The notes beneath the pieces are model-generated. The model was not told the DNA's origin and made no database searches. It saw only the letters and a list, made by a program, of their open reading frames with translations. A stretch of 54,358 nucleotides of DNA from a virus, in the IMG/VR virus record IMGVR_UViG_3300023174_000214, positions 1-54,358 of that record, one strand, 5' to 3'. This document shows positions 8,870 to 17,158 of this stretch, piece after piece. The translations under genes were made by a program, and so were the position numbers. Each line of letters opens with the position of its first letter. Position 1 is the first letter of the stretch.

Positions 8870-10507
8870 ATGAAACAAAATAAATTTAGAATATTAATAG
8901 CTTCATATAACAATGAAGACTGGGTAGAATATAACATAGCGAGTGTATTAAATCAAACATATGAAAATTATCACGTCACATACATAGATGATTTTTCTCA
9001 AGATAATACATTTGAAAAAGTTAAAGCTTTAGTTGGAAATAGTAGTAAATTCACGCTAATAAAAAACGAAAGTAATTTAGGTGGATCTTATAATCACATT
9101 AGATTCTTTAATTCATTTGATGATGATGATGTTATTGTTCTATTAGACGGAGACGATTGGTTTTTTGATGATCACGTTTTAGAGAATCTTAATAATGCTT
9201 ATAATGAAAAAGATTTGTGGATGACGTACGGAAAATTTTACGTTTACAATGGAACAGAGCATGTTAGCGAGGCAGATCCACAAAATTCCCCATATCCAGA
9301 ATTTATACATAAACATAAACTATATAGAAAGGATATTTGGAGAGCATCTCATTTAAGAACATACAAATCTTTCTTGATTAAAAAAGTAGATCAAGATGAT
9401 TATATTTCAAAAATAAATGGGAAGTTGTTTTGGCATGCAGCAGACTTATCGCTAGCTTTTCCATGTTTAGAGATGTGCCCGCAAGAAAAAATAGGTGTTG
9501 TAGATTTTCCTACATATATATATAATGCTTCTCCAAAATCTCAAGAAAGAACAAAACAAAGAGAAATTTCTGATAATAATAAATACGAAATAGAAATAAG
9601 AAATAAAAAAAGATATAAAGAAGGTCTTTCTGGAGAAAAGCTACCAAATATAAATGTTATAGGGGATTTTAGAGAGAGAAATAGCATAGCAAAAAGTTGT
9701 TCATATGTGTATAATGCACCAGACTATATTGATTACGAAGCTACAATAATTCAAGACATGGATTGCATAAAATACATAAATCGAGAATTCAATATAACCA
9801 AAGGTAAAATTATAGCCGATATTCATGAACCTCCTCATCTTTTTGAGCAGAAACAAGTATATGATAAAGTTTATGAAAATGCTCATATGTTCGATTTAAT
9901 ACTCACATATGATAATAAATTATTACAACTTTCTAATGCTAAATTTAGAAACGGAGGGGGAGAATGCGTTCTCAATAAAAATGTTCATTCTTTAGAATAT
10001 CCGAATATAGCAAATGAAAATTTATATAATATATATGCCAAAAAAGATTTGATCTCTATAATAACGTCCAATAAAACATTTACAGAAGGTCATAGATTTA
10101 GAGTTAAATGCGTTAATCATTTAATCGCTCAAAATAGTAAAATAGATTTATTTGGAGTAGGATATAAAGAAATTAAGGGTAAAATAAATGCATTGGCTAG
10201 TTACTGCTTTTCAGTAGCTATGGAAAACGGAATACATAAAAATTATTTTACAGAAAAAATACTTGACTGTTTTTTAACTGGCACAATACCCGTTTATAAG
10301 GGATGTGAAAATATATCTGAATTCTTTGACGAAAACGGTATAATAATTTTTGAAGACGAAAAAGATTTACAACAAATAATAGATTCATTATCTATAGATT
10401 TATACTATTCTAAGCTAGAGTATGTTAAAAAGAATTATGAACTCGCGCTAAAGTACAAGTATAATAACGAAGATTATTTTAATAAATACATAAAAGACAT
10501 CATTTAA
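8870..10507 (+). CDS. Fusion glycosyltransferase: GT2 domain plus GT10-like domain
   Basis: 545 residues. Residues 1 to about 235 are a GT2 enzyme (ILIASYNNEDWVEYNIASVL, YIDDFSQDNT, LLDGDDWFFDD near 92-102). After a linker, residues about 260-545 resemble GT10 alpha-1,3-fucosyltransferases: FDLILTYDNKLL, FRNGGGE and especially FSVAMENGIHKNYFTEKILD plus LTGTIPVYKGCENISEFF, the conserved donor-binding core of GT10. One chain could therefore add two successive sugars, one of them fucose-like. Ends in a 1-nt overlap with the next gene. Confidence 0.87.
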   Translation: MKQNKFRILIASYNNEDWVEYNIASVLNQTYENYHVTYIDDFSQDNTFEKVKALVGNSSKFTLIKNESNLGGSYNHIRFFNSFDDDDVIVLLDGDDWFFDDHVLENLNNAYNEKDLWMTYGKFYVYNGTEHVSEADPQNSPYPEFIHKHKLYRKDIWRASHLRTYKSFLIKKVDQDDYISKINGKLFWHAADLSLAFPCLEMCPQEKIGVVDFPTYIYNASPKSQERTKQREISDNNKYEIEIRNKKRYKEGLSGEKLPNINVIGDFRERNSIAKSCSYVYNAPDYIDYEATIIQDMDCIKYINREFNITKGKIIADIHEPPHLFEQKQVYDKVYENAHMFDLILTYDNKLLQLSNAKFRNGGGECVLNKNVHSLEYPNIANENLYNIYAKKDLISIITSNKTFTEGHRFRVKCVNHLIAQNSKIDLFGVGYKEIKGKINALASYCFSVAMENGIHKNYFTEKILDCFLTGTIPVYKGCENISEFFDENGIIIFEDEKDLQQIIDSLSIDLYYSKLEYVKKNYELALKYKYNNEDYFNKYIKDII

Positions 10508-11874
10508 TGAAAAAATTAAAACAAATAACTCTAGTCAATATAAATTGTATAGATCCAGAGATAAGTATAAAATCATTAGAATATTCTATGAGAGAAATAG
10601 AGTTCGCTAAAGTTGTACTTTTTTCAGATAAAAAACCGTTTAATATAAAAGATGATATTGAATTTATAAAAATTAATAAAATAAATTCATTAGATGATTA
10701 TAGTAGATTTTGCATAAATGAACTTCTAAAATATATAGAAACTGATTACGTAATAAATTGTCAAAATGATGGATTCATAATCAATCCCCATCTTTGGACA
10801 GAAGAATTCTTAAATTACGATTATATCGGTGCGCCTTGGGCTTCTAATAGTGAATGGGCGAAAAAAAATAGAGTGGGTAATGGAGGATTTTGTCTAAAGA
10901 GCAAAAAATTTCTGGAGTTGTGCACGCAAATACACTATATATCGGGTCATGATGATGTTATTGTAACAAATGATTATTACGATTTTTTTACTAGAAACGG
11001 TATAAAATACGCGCCAGTTGAAGTTGCAATGAAATTTTCTTTAGAGATGAAAATACCAGAATGCGATTATGACTTAAACAATTGTTTTGGGTTTCATGGA
11101 AAAGGCATAGCCTGGCATCATTTGGGAGAAGGTCAAATGTTTAAAGAAAAACTTGATATGATTAGAAACGTAGGATTAGTATTAGAGAATAATATGGAAG
11201 TTGAAGATATAAATTCTTTTTATAGAGACGAATTAATAAACTTACCCCATGAAGAATTGTATAATTTTTTAGATTCAAAAGTTGGAGTATCTGATACTGA
11301 ATACTTTGGAGCAAAATACAAAGGAAATCTTCAAATTCAACAAATTCCAGAAGAATATATACAACTTTTAAATTTCTTCAAATCAAATACAATAGATAGA
11401 TATCTAGAATTGGGTGTTGCTAACGGAGGAAGTTTTTTTATGAACTCTATTTTTCTACAGAATACAGCAAAGATAATTCATTGTGTAGATTGCTTAGCAT
11501 ATAAAGATGTTCCATGGGTAGGACAAACATCTCAAAAAATACAATCAAAGGTAGATAGATTGCAAGAGTACTTTCCTAATAAAAACGTCAAATTTTATAA
11601 TATGACTACTGACGACTTTTTTAAAATAAACTCTCAAGAATATGATTGTATATTCATAGATGCTGATCATGATTATGATGGAGTAATGAAAGATTACATA
11701 AATAGTTTGAAATTTATTAGAAAAGAGGGGTGGATTGTTTTCCATGATATAAGAAATTATAATACTGGAGTTAAAAAATGTTGGGAAGAAGTTAGTAAAA
11801 ATTACTCAATAAAATATGAATTTTGTCACCCAACAAGTCCTAATTGCGGAATAGGCATAATTAAAATAATATAA
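10507..11874 (+). CDS. DUF5672 glycosyltransferase-like domain fused to methyltransferase
   Basis: 455 residues. The N-terminal part (to about 235) has the DUF5672 layout: LVNINCIDPEISIKSLEYSM, CQNDGFIINPHLW, YDYIGAPW, GNGGFCLKSKKFLELC and a terminal FGFHGKGIAWHH. The C-terminal part is a class I methyltransferase: RYLELGVANGGSFFMNSIF (about 297-315), CVDCLAY and YDCIFIDADHDYDGVMKDY. The fusion probably transfers and then methylates a sugar residue. Both halves are inferred from motifs; acceptor unknown. Confidence 0.85.
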   Translation: MKKLKQITLVNINCIDPEISIKSLEYSMREIEFAKVVLFSDKKPFNIKDDIEFIKINKINSLDDYSRFCINELLKYIETDYVINCQNDGFIINPHLWTEEFLNYDYIGAPWASNSEWAKKNRVGNGGFCLKSKKFLELCTQIHYISGHDDVIVTNDYYDFFTRNGIKYAPVEVAMKFSLEMKIPECDYDLNNCFGFHGKGIAWHHLGEGQMFKEKLDMIRNVGLVLENNMEVEDINSFYRDELINLPHEELYNFLDSKVGVSDTEYFGAKYKGNLQIQQIPEEYIQLLNFFKSNTIDRYLELGVANGGSFFMNSIFLQNTAKIIHCVDCLAYKDVPWVGQTSQKIQSKVDRLQEYFPNKNVKFYNMTTDDFFKINSQEYDCIFIDADHDYDGVMKDYINSLKFIRKEGWIVFHDIRNYNTGVKKCWEEVSKNYSIKYEFCHPTSPNCGIGIIKII

Positions 11875-11877
11875 TAT

Positions 11878-12669
11878 ATGATTTACGATTGTTTTACTTT
11901 TTTTAATGAACATACAATTTTAGATATTAGATTAAATACTTTGTATGATCATGTTGATAAATTTATCATTGTAGAGGCTACAAGAAGTCATCAAAATTTA
12001 GAAAAGAAATTATTTTTTAGCGAGAAAAAACATGAATATTCTAAATTTTTGGACAAAATTATACACGTAGTTCTAGATGAATATCCTGAACACACGTATT
12101 GGTCTTATGAAGAAAATCAAAGAGATGCTATAATTAAAGAATTAAGTAAAATAGCAACAGAAGATGATATAGTATTTATCTCAGATGTAGATGAAATATG
12201 GAATCCTGAGATGATTGATCTTAATAATGTAGAATCTGATAAAATATATAAGTGGCCAAGTTATGTTTGTTTTAGATACTTTAATTTAATGGCGCAAAAA
12301 GAATTATGGTATCAACCTCTCTATTGTAAATTTTCAATATTAGATAAAATGTGTAATAAAGAAAAATTAAAATTTTCATACGATGTTTTTAGAAATCGAG
12401 GCAATAAAATAGACAAAAATAGTTATATAGAATTAAATACAATATCGGGATGGCATTTATCTTATACAGAAGATATTGAAAATAAACTTCAAAATTTCTT
12501 ACACTCTGAATATAGAAATATGTCGAATGAGTATTTCCAAAAATCAATAAAATCAGGAGTCAATCCATTTTCTGGAAATGAAGTTTTTTTAATAGATAAT
12601 ATTCAAGATCATCTACCAGAATATGTTAAAAACAATATTGATAAATTTTCAAATTATATTCTCATTTAA
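11878..12669 (+). CDS. GT17-type glycosyltransferase
   Basis: 263 residues. MIYDCFTFFNEHTILDIRLN, FIIVEATRSHQN, YWSYEENQRDAI, and DIVFISDVDEIWNPE with a DxDE metal motif are the hallmarks of GT17 (GnT-III like N-acetylglucosaminyltransferases). The later GWHLSY segment is also typical. Bacterial and phage homologues usually act on surface glycans. It starts 3 nt after the preceding stop and shares one base with the next start. Confidence 0.88.
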   Translation: MIYDCFTFFNEHTILDIRLNTLYDHVDKFIIVEATRSHQNLEKKLFFSEKKHEYSKFLDKIIHVVLDEYPEHTYWSYEENQRDAIIKELSKIATEDDIVFISDVDEIWNPEMIDLNNVESDKIYKWPSYVCFRYFNLMAQKELWYQPLYCKFSILDKMCNKEKLKFSYDVFRNRGNKIDKNSYIELNTISGWHLSYTEDIENKLQNFLHSEYRNMSNEYFQKSIKSGVNPFSGNEVFLIDNIQDHLPEYVKNNIDKFSNYILI

Positions 12670-13442
12670 TGATTAAAGTAAATTTTATAGGGAGATTAGG
12701 AAATAATATGATTCAGTATTCGATAGCAAAGTTTATATCTGATATAAAAAAACAAAAATTATGTTATTCTATTACGGGGAATACTAATTGTGATTTAATG
12801 TTTAATATATTTCCAAAAACGCAAATACAAAATAATGAATCTTTTACAAATAATAATACAAAAATTTTTGGATATGATAGTACGGATAATCAAATTCAGA
12901 ATTTTAATATGCAAGATTTATTAGATCATGATGGAGATATATTATTAAATGGATTTTTTCAAAAAAAAGAATTTTTATTTGATAATTTTAACATTATTAA
13001 AAATTATTTTCAATACGATTTCCAATCATTAAAAGACTCAAGTCAATATGATGTTGTTATTCATCTAAGATTAGGGGATTATATCCAATTAAATCATTTC
13101 ATACATCCAGATAAAATATATAATTTATATAAGAATTTAGGATTTTCAAATGCGTTAATTCTATCTGATGATCCAAATCACTTTTTTCTTTCGAAATTTA
13201 AAAGTGATCATACATGTACAATCCAAAACAATTCTGCAATACAAGATTTACATTATATGATAACATCAAAAAACATAATAATAAGTCAATCTACATTTAG
13301 TTGGTGGGGATCTTATTTAGGGAATTTAAAAAATATATATGTACCATATGATGATAATCAATATCTATGGCCATATGAACCAAAAAATGATGATATAGAT
13401 TTAATACCGAATAAAAAAAACTATCACAAAATAAAATTATAA
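12669..13442 (+). CDS. GT11-type alpha-1,2-fucosyltransferase-like enzyme
   Basis: 257 residues. The opening KVNFIGRLGNNMIQYSIAK is the conserved N-terminal RLGNxxFQY-like motif of GT11, HLRLGDY (132-138) is the GDP-fucose binding HxRxGDY motif, and IISQSTFSWWGSYL is the C-terminal STFSWW signature. It should add fucose or a similar 6-deoxy sugar. The DNA here is among the most AT-rich of the locus. Confidence 0.9.
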   Translation: MIKVNFIGRLGNNMIQYSIAKFISDIKKQKLCYSITGNTNCDLMFNIFPKTQIQNNESFTNNNTKIFGYDSTDNQIQNFNMQDLLDHDGDILLNGFFQKKEFLFDNFNIIKNYFQYDFQSLKDSSQYDVVIHLRLGDYIQLNHFIHPDKIYNLYKNLGFSNALILSDDPNHFFLSKFKSDHTCTIQNNSAIQDLHYMITSKNIIISQSTFSWWGSYLGNLKNIYVPYDDNQYLWPYEPKNDDIDLIPNKKNYHKIKL

Positions 13443-13446
13443 AAAT

Positions 13447-13674
13447 ATGTTTATTAATTTAGATATACAAGGAGTTGAATTAAGAGCAATTAAAGGATTG
13501 GGTGAATATCTATCGCATATAGATTACATATATACAGAAGTGAATGAAGATTCAGTGTATGAAAATAATGATCTATTAAAAGACATAGATAAATATCTTT
13601 TATTAAAAGGTTTTTCAAGAAAAGAAACTTGCATAATAAATGGAAATTGGGGAGATGCTTTATACACTAGATAA
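13447..13674 (+). pseudogene. C-terminal remnant of an FkbM-family methyltransferase
   Basis: 75 residues: FINLDIQGVELRAIKGLGEY, then IDYIYTEVNEDSVYENND, LLLKGFSRKET and WGDALY, which correspond to the last third of FkbM methyltransferases (normally 200 residues or more). The SAM-binding motif I half is absent, and the upstream gene is a complete GT11 enzyme ending 4 nt before. It has an ATG and an open frame, so it may still be translated, but should not be catalytic by itself. Confidence 0.8.
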
Positions 13675-13690
13675 TTTTAAATAAAAAAAA

Positions 13691-14653
13691 ATGGAAAATA
13701 AAAAAGTAGTATACGTTACTGGTTGTTTTGGTTTTATTGGATCATATGTAACACAAGCCTGTTTAAATAAAGGGTGGTATGTAAAAGGTGTGGATAAATT
13801 AACTTACGCCGCAAATAAAAGTTTGTATAAAGAATTTATGGATCATCCGAACTTTTCTTTTGTTCACTGCGACATAAACGATTTAAAGTTTTTATATGAT
13901 TGTGATTACGTAATTAATACAGCTGCAGAAACTCACGTAGGGAATAGCATATCCAGCAGTTCAGAATTTGTCAAATCTAATATAGACGGAGTTCATAACT
14001 TATTAGAATTGATTAAAAATCACAGAGGAGAGAACGTAGGAAAACCAGTACTTATTCACTTTAGCACTGATGAAGTCTATGGAGATATAGAATCAGGAGC
14101 TCATAAAGAGTCAGATATGCTAAAGCCAAGTAATCCATATTCAGCGACAAAAGCTGCTGCAGATATGCTTGTAATGGCTTGGGGAAGAACGCATAAAGTT
14201 CCATATATGATTATAAGACCAACCAATAACTATGGTGTGGGACAATATGTGGAAAAGTTAATACCAAAAACAATAAAATACCTAAACCTCGGTCGTAAAA
14301 TTCCATTACACAATAATGGAGAACCGTACAGAAACTGGCTTCACGCTTACGATACAGCTAGAGCAGTTATATGCCTTATTGAAAAAGGTCAGATAGGAGA
14401 AATTTATAATGTTGCTGGTGGATTCGAACAGAAAAATATCGATACTGTAAAACAGATTATCGAATCATATAAAGATAAGGATTTAGAATCTTATACAAAT
14501 TATATAGATTTTTCTTGTGATCGTCCTGGACAAGATGTTAGATACGCTTTAAATGATTCTAAACTAAAATCTTTAGGATGGTCACCGAAAAAGAATTTTT
14601 CTTTAGAAATAAAAAATATTGTAAATTATTATAAGAAAAAATTTATTTGGTAA
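13691..14653 (+). CDS. RmlB-like NDP-glucose 4,6-dehydratase (extended SDR)
   Basis: 320 residues. GCFGFIGSYV (11-20) is the NAD-binding GxxGxxG loop; VDKLTYAANKS matches the RmlB-type DKLTYAGN region; FSTDEVYGD carries the Thr-Asp-Glu catalytic triplet; Y150SATK154 is the YxxxK pair; RPTNNYGVGQY and PLHNNGEPYRNWLH bind substrate. It should make an NDP-4-keto-6-deoxyhexose. The sequence looks dTDP/UDP-type rather than like CDP-glucose dehydratase RfbG, so its link to the RfbH step is uncertain. Confidence 0.9.
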   Translation: MENKKVVYVTGCFGFIGSYVTQACLNKGWYVKGVDKLTYAANKSLYKEFMDHPNFSFVHCDINDLKFLYDCDYVINTAAETHVGNSISSSSEFVKSNIDGVHNLLELIKNHRGENVGKPVLIHFSTDEVYGDIESGAHKESDMLKPSNPYSATKAAADMLVMAWGRTHKVPYMIIRPTNNYGVGQYVEKLIPKTIKYLNLGRKIPLHNNGEPYRNWLHAYDTARAVICLIEKGQIGEIYNVAGGFEQKNIDTVKQIIESYKDKDLESYTNYIDFSCDRPGQDVRYALNDSKLKSLGWSPKKNFSLEIKNIVNYYKKKFIW

Positions 14654-14654
14654 T

Positions 14655-16391
14655 ATGAGAGTTAGCGATTACGTAGCTAGATTCATTTCTAGTAAGAAAA
14701 TTAACCATGTGTTCACCGTTCCAGGTGGAGGATGCATTTTTTTAAATGATGCATTCGCAAGAGAGGAATCAATAGAAGTCGTTGCTAATCACCATGAACA
14801 AGCATGTGCTTTAGCAGCTGAAGGATACGCTAAATTTAATGGACATCTGGGTGTCTGTTTAGTTACCTCGGGCCCAGGAGGATCTAACGCATGGACAGGA
14901 ACACTATGCTCATATCAAGATAGCGTACCAGTAATGGTTATAAGTGGCAATGTTAATAGAGAATTAACTACAAATTTCACCAAGCTTAAACTAAGGCAAT
15001 TAGGAGATCAAGAATTCGATGTTGTTAATACCGTTAAGAATTTTACTAAGTATGCTGTTCAAGTAAATGATCCACTAGAAATTAGATACCATTTAGAAAA
15101 AGCATATCATCTAGCTACAACAGGTAGGAAAGGGCCCGTGTGGATTGATGTACCGTTAGATGTACAATCTACAGAGGTAGATCCCGATATACTTCAAGCA
15201 TATGAACCGAATAAAGAGAGTCTATTTGTATCAGAAAGAGATTTGTTAGAGTTATTAACAAAACTAAAAAATAGCAAAAAGCCACTGATAATAGCAGGGC
15301 ACGGTGTCAGATTATCTAACTCAGTTGATCTATTAAATGAAATTTTAGAAAAGCACAAAATACCAGCAATAACATCCTTTAATGGAAACGATGCTGTATC
15401 GAACGAATATGAATACTATTGTGGTAGATTTGGAACCCATGCACAGATAGCCGCAAATAAGATTCTACAAGAAGCTGATTTTGTTTTATCGCTTGGTAGT
15501 AGATTATACGTTAGACAAACAGGCTATAACTTTAAGTCATTCGCTAAGAATGCCTATAAAGCGTATGCTGATATAGATAAAGAAGAGTTATACAAACCAA
15601 CAATATTTCCAGATCTTAGACTACACTGCGATGTTAACACATTACTAACTTGCATAAAAGATTATATTAAGATTGGAGATGTGGATCACTGGAGACAGTA
15701 CTGCAAAGACGAAGTACTCTGCAATCCAACAGTGCTACCAAGACACCGAAGTAGCGAACCTACTAATATTTATGGAGTTGTTGATGTATTAAATCAATTT
15801 ATGAGATCAGATCTTCCAGTGATAACATCTGATGGATCTGCTAATATAGTTGGAATGCAAGTACTTAGATTAAAAAAGCATCAAAGATTATTTAGCAACA
15901 AATCAACAGCTCCAATGGGATATGGATTACCTGCAGCGATAGGAGCTTGCTTTGCAAATAATAAAAAGCAACTATTATGTTTAGAAGGTGATGGTAGTTT
16001 GCATATGAATATACACGAATTGCAAGTTATAGTTCAAAATCAATTACCTATAAAGTTAGTAGTATTTAATAACGATGGATACTTATCCATAAAAATAACT
16101 CAAAAAACTTTCTGCAACGGATTACTATCGGTATCAAATAGTTCTAGCGGATTAACATTACCCGACTATGAAAAGATATCGTTAGCCTATGGTATCAATT
16201 ATAAAAGGATTGATAACTTATTACAATTAAAAGATGAACTAACTAAATCATTCAGCACAAATCTACCGGAACTAATTGAAGTGTTTGTAGATCCTAATGG
16301 AGTACACGAACCTAAGGTATCAGCTATGTTAGGAGCAGATGGGAAATTTATACCTGGAAGTCTTGAAAATATAAAATGGATACAAGAATGA
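14655..16391 (+). CDS. Thiamine-diphosphate enzyme, acetolactate-synthase fold (YerE-like candidate)
   Basis: 578 residues, full length for the family. Glu48 in NHHEQACALAAEGYAK is the cofactor-activating glutamate; ILQEADFVLSLGSRL marks the central domain; GDGSLHMNIHELQ to VVFNNDGY (about 445-472) is the ThDP/Mg2+ motif. In Yersinia, YerE of this fold transfers an acetyl unit from pyruvate to a CDP-3,6-dideoxy-4-keto sugar made by RfbH, giving branched yersiniose. The neighbourhood (RfbH upstream, reductase overlapping downstream) fits. An ordinary acetolactate synthase role is less likely in this context. GC content is visibly higher than in flanking glycosyltransferase genes. Confidence 0.88.
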   Translation: MRVSDYVARFISSKKINHVFTVPGGGCIFLNDAFAREESIEVVANHHEQACALAAEGYAKFNGHLGVCLVTSGPGGSNAWTGTLCSYQDSVPVMVISGNVNRELTTNFTKLKLRQLGDQEFDVVNTVKNFTKYAVQVNDPLEIRYHLEKAYHLATTGRKGPVWIDVPLDVQSTEVDPDILQAYEPNKESLFVSERDLLELLTKLKNSKKPLIIAGHGVRLSNSVDLLNEILEKHKIPAITSFNGNDAVSNEYEYYCGRFGTHAQIAANKILQEADFVLSLGSRLYVRQTGYNFKSFAKNAYKAYADIDKEELYKPTIFPDLRLHCDVNTLLTCIKDYIKIGDVDHWRQYCKDEVLCNPTVLPRHRSSEPTNIYGVVDVLNQFMRSDLPVITSDGSANIVGMQVLRLKKHQRLFSNKSTAPMGYGLPAAIGACFANNKKQLLCLEGDGSLHMNIHELQVIVQNQLPIKLVVFNNDGYLSIKITQKTFCNGLLSVSNSSSGLTLPDYEKISLAYGINYKRIDNLLQLKDELTKSFSTNLPELIEVFVDPNGVHEPKVSAMLGADGKFIPGSLENIKWIQE

Positions 16392-17158
16392 ACATACTAA
16401 TAACAGGAGGAAACGGATATATAGCAAAATCACTATATTCATCATTAAGCAATAATTACAATATAATAAGTGTATCTAGAAAAGATTTTGATTTGACTGA
16501 TAGAAAAGATACAGACAATTTTTTTAGAGGCAAATTATTTGATGTCGTTATCCATTGCGCAGTTAAAGGTGGTAGCAGATTGAAACAAGAGAGTTGGAAA
16601 GACATGGATGATAATTTAAAAATGTATTATAATATAATAGGAAATAAAAGTAGTTTTAATAAACTAATTCATTTCGGATCAGGCGCAGAATTTAATGCAT
16701 CGAATACTCCATATGGATTCAGTAAAAAAGTTATAGCAAATTCCATTTCAGAACTAGAAGATTCTTATAATCTAAGAATATATGGGTTATTTGATGAGAA
16801 CGAATTAGATAGTAGATTTATAAAAGCAAATATAAAAAGATATATAAATAAACAACCAATTGAAATATATCAAGATAAATACATGAGTTTCTTCTATATG
16901 AAAGATCTTATAAAAGTTATAGAATATTACTTACTAAATAGTAATGCGCAGAAAGATCTCGATTGTTGTTATAGTCACATATACACATTAAGCGCAATCG
17001 CTGATATTATTAATTGTTTATCTGATTATAAAGTTGAAATCATAAAACAAAATGCGGATATAGGCAATGGATATTATGGAAATAATTTACAAAGACCTAA
17101 TATAGATTATTTAGGATTACAATATGGAATAAAAGAAGTTTATAAAAAATTAAAATGA
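16388..17158 (+). CDS. NAD(P)-dependent sugar reductase/epimerase (SDR)
   Basis: 256 residues from the ATG at 16388, which makes an ATGA overlap with the TPP enzyme; an in-frame ATG at 16376 is less likely. GGNGYIAKSL (7-16) is the Rossmann loop, VIHCAVKGGS follows, and YGFSK gives the catalytic YxxxK. It resembles short 4-keto-sugar reductases (RmlD/Fcl/YerF-like in role). After the TPP enzyme it could reduce the new acetyl or the keto group. Confidence 0.85.
   Translation: MNILITGGNGYIAKSLYSSLSNNYNIISVSRKDFDLTDRKDTDNFFRGKLFDVVIHCAVKGGSRLKQESWKDMDDNLKMYYNIIGNKSSFNKLIHFGSGAEFNASNTPYGFSKKVIANSISELEDSYNLRIYGLFDENELDSRFIKANIKRYINKQPIEIYQDKYMSFFYMKDLIKVIEYYLLNSNAQKDLDCCYSHIYTLSAIADIINCLSDYKVEIIKQNADIGNGYYGNNLQRPNIDYLGLQYGIKEVYKKLK

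Noticed and set aside
14655-16391. House-keeping acetolactate synthase (ilvB) from a bacterial contig
   Set aside because: No ilv neighbours; it is overlapped by a sugar reductase and follows RfbH/RmlB-type genes, with phage genes on both sides.
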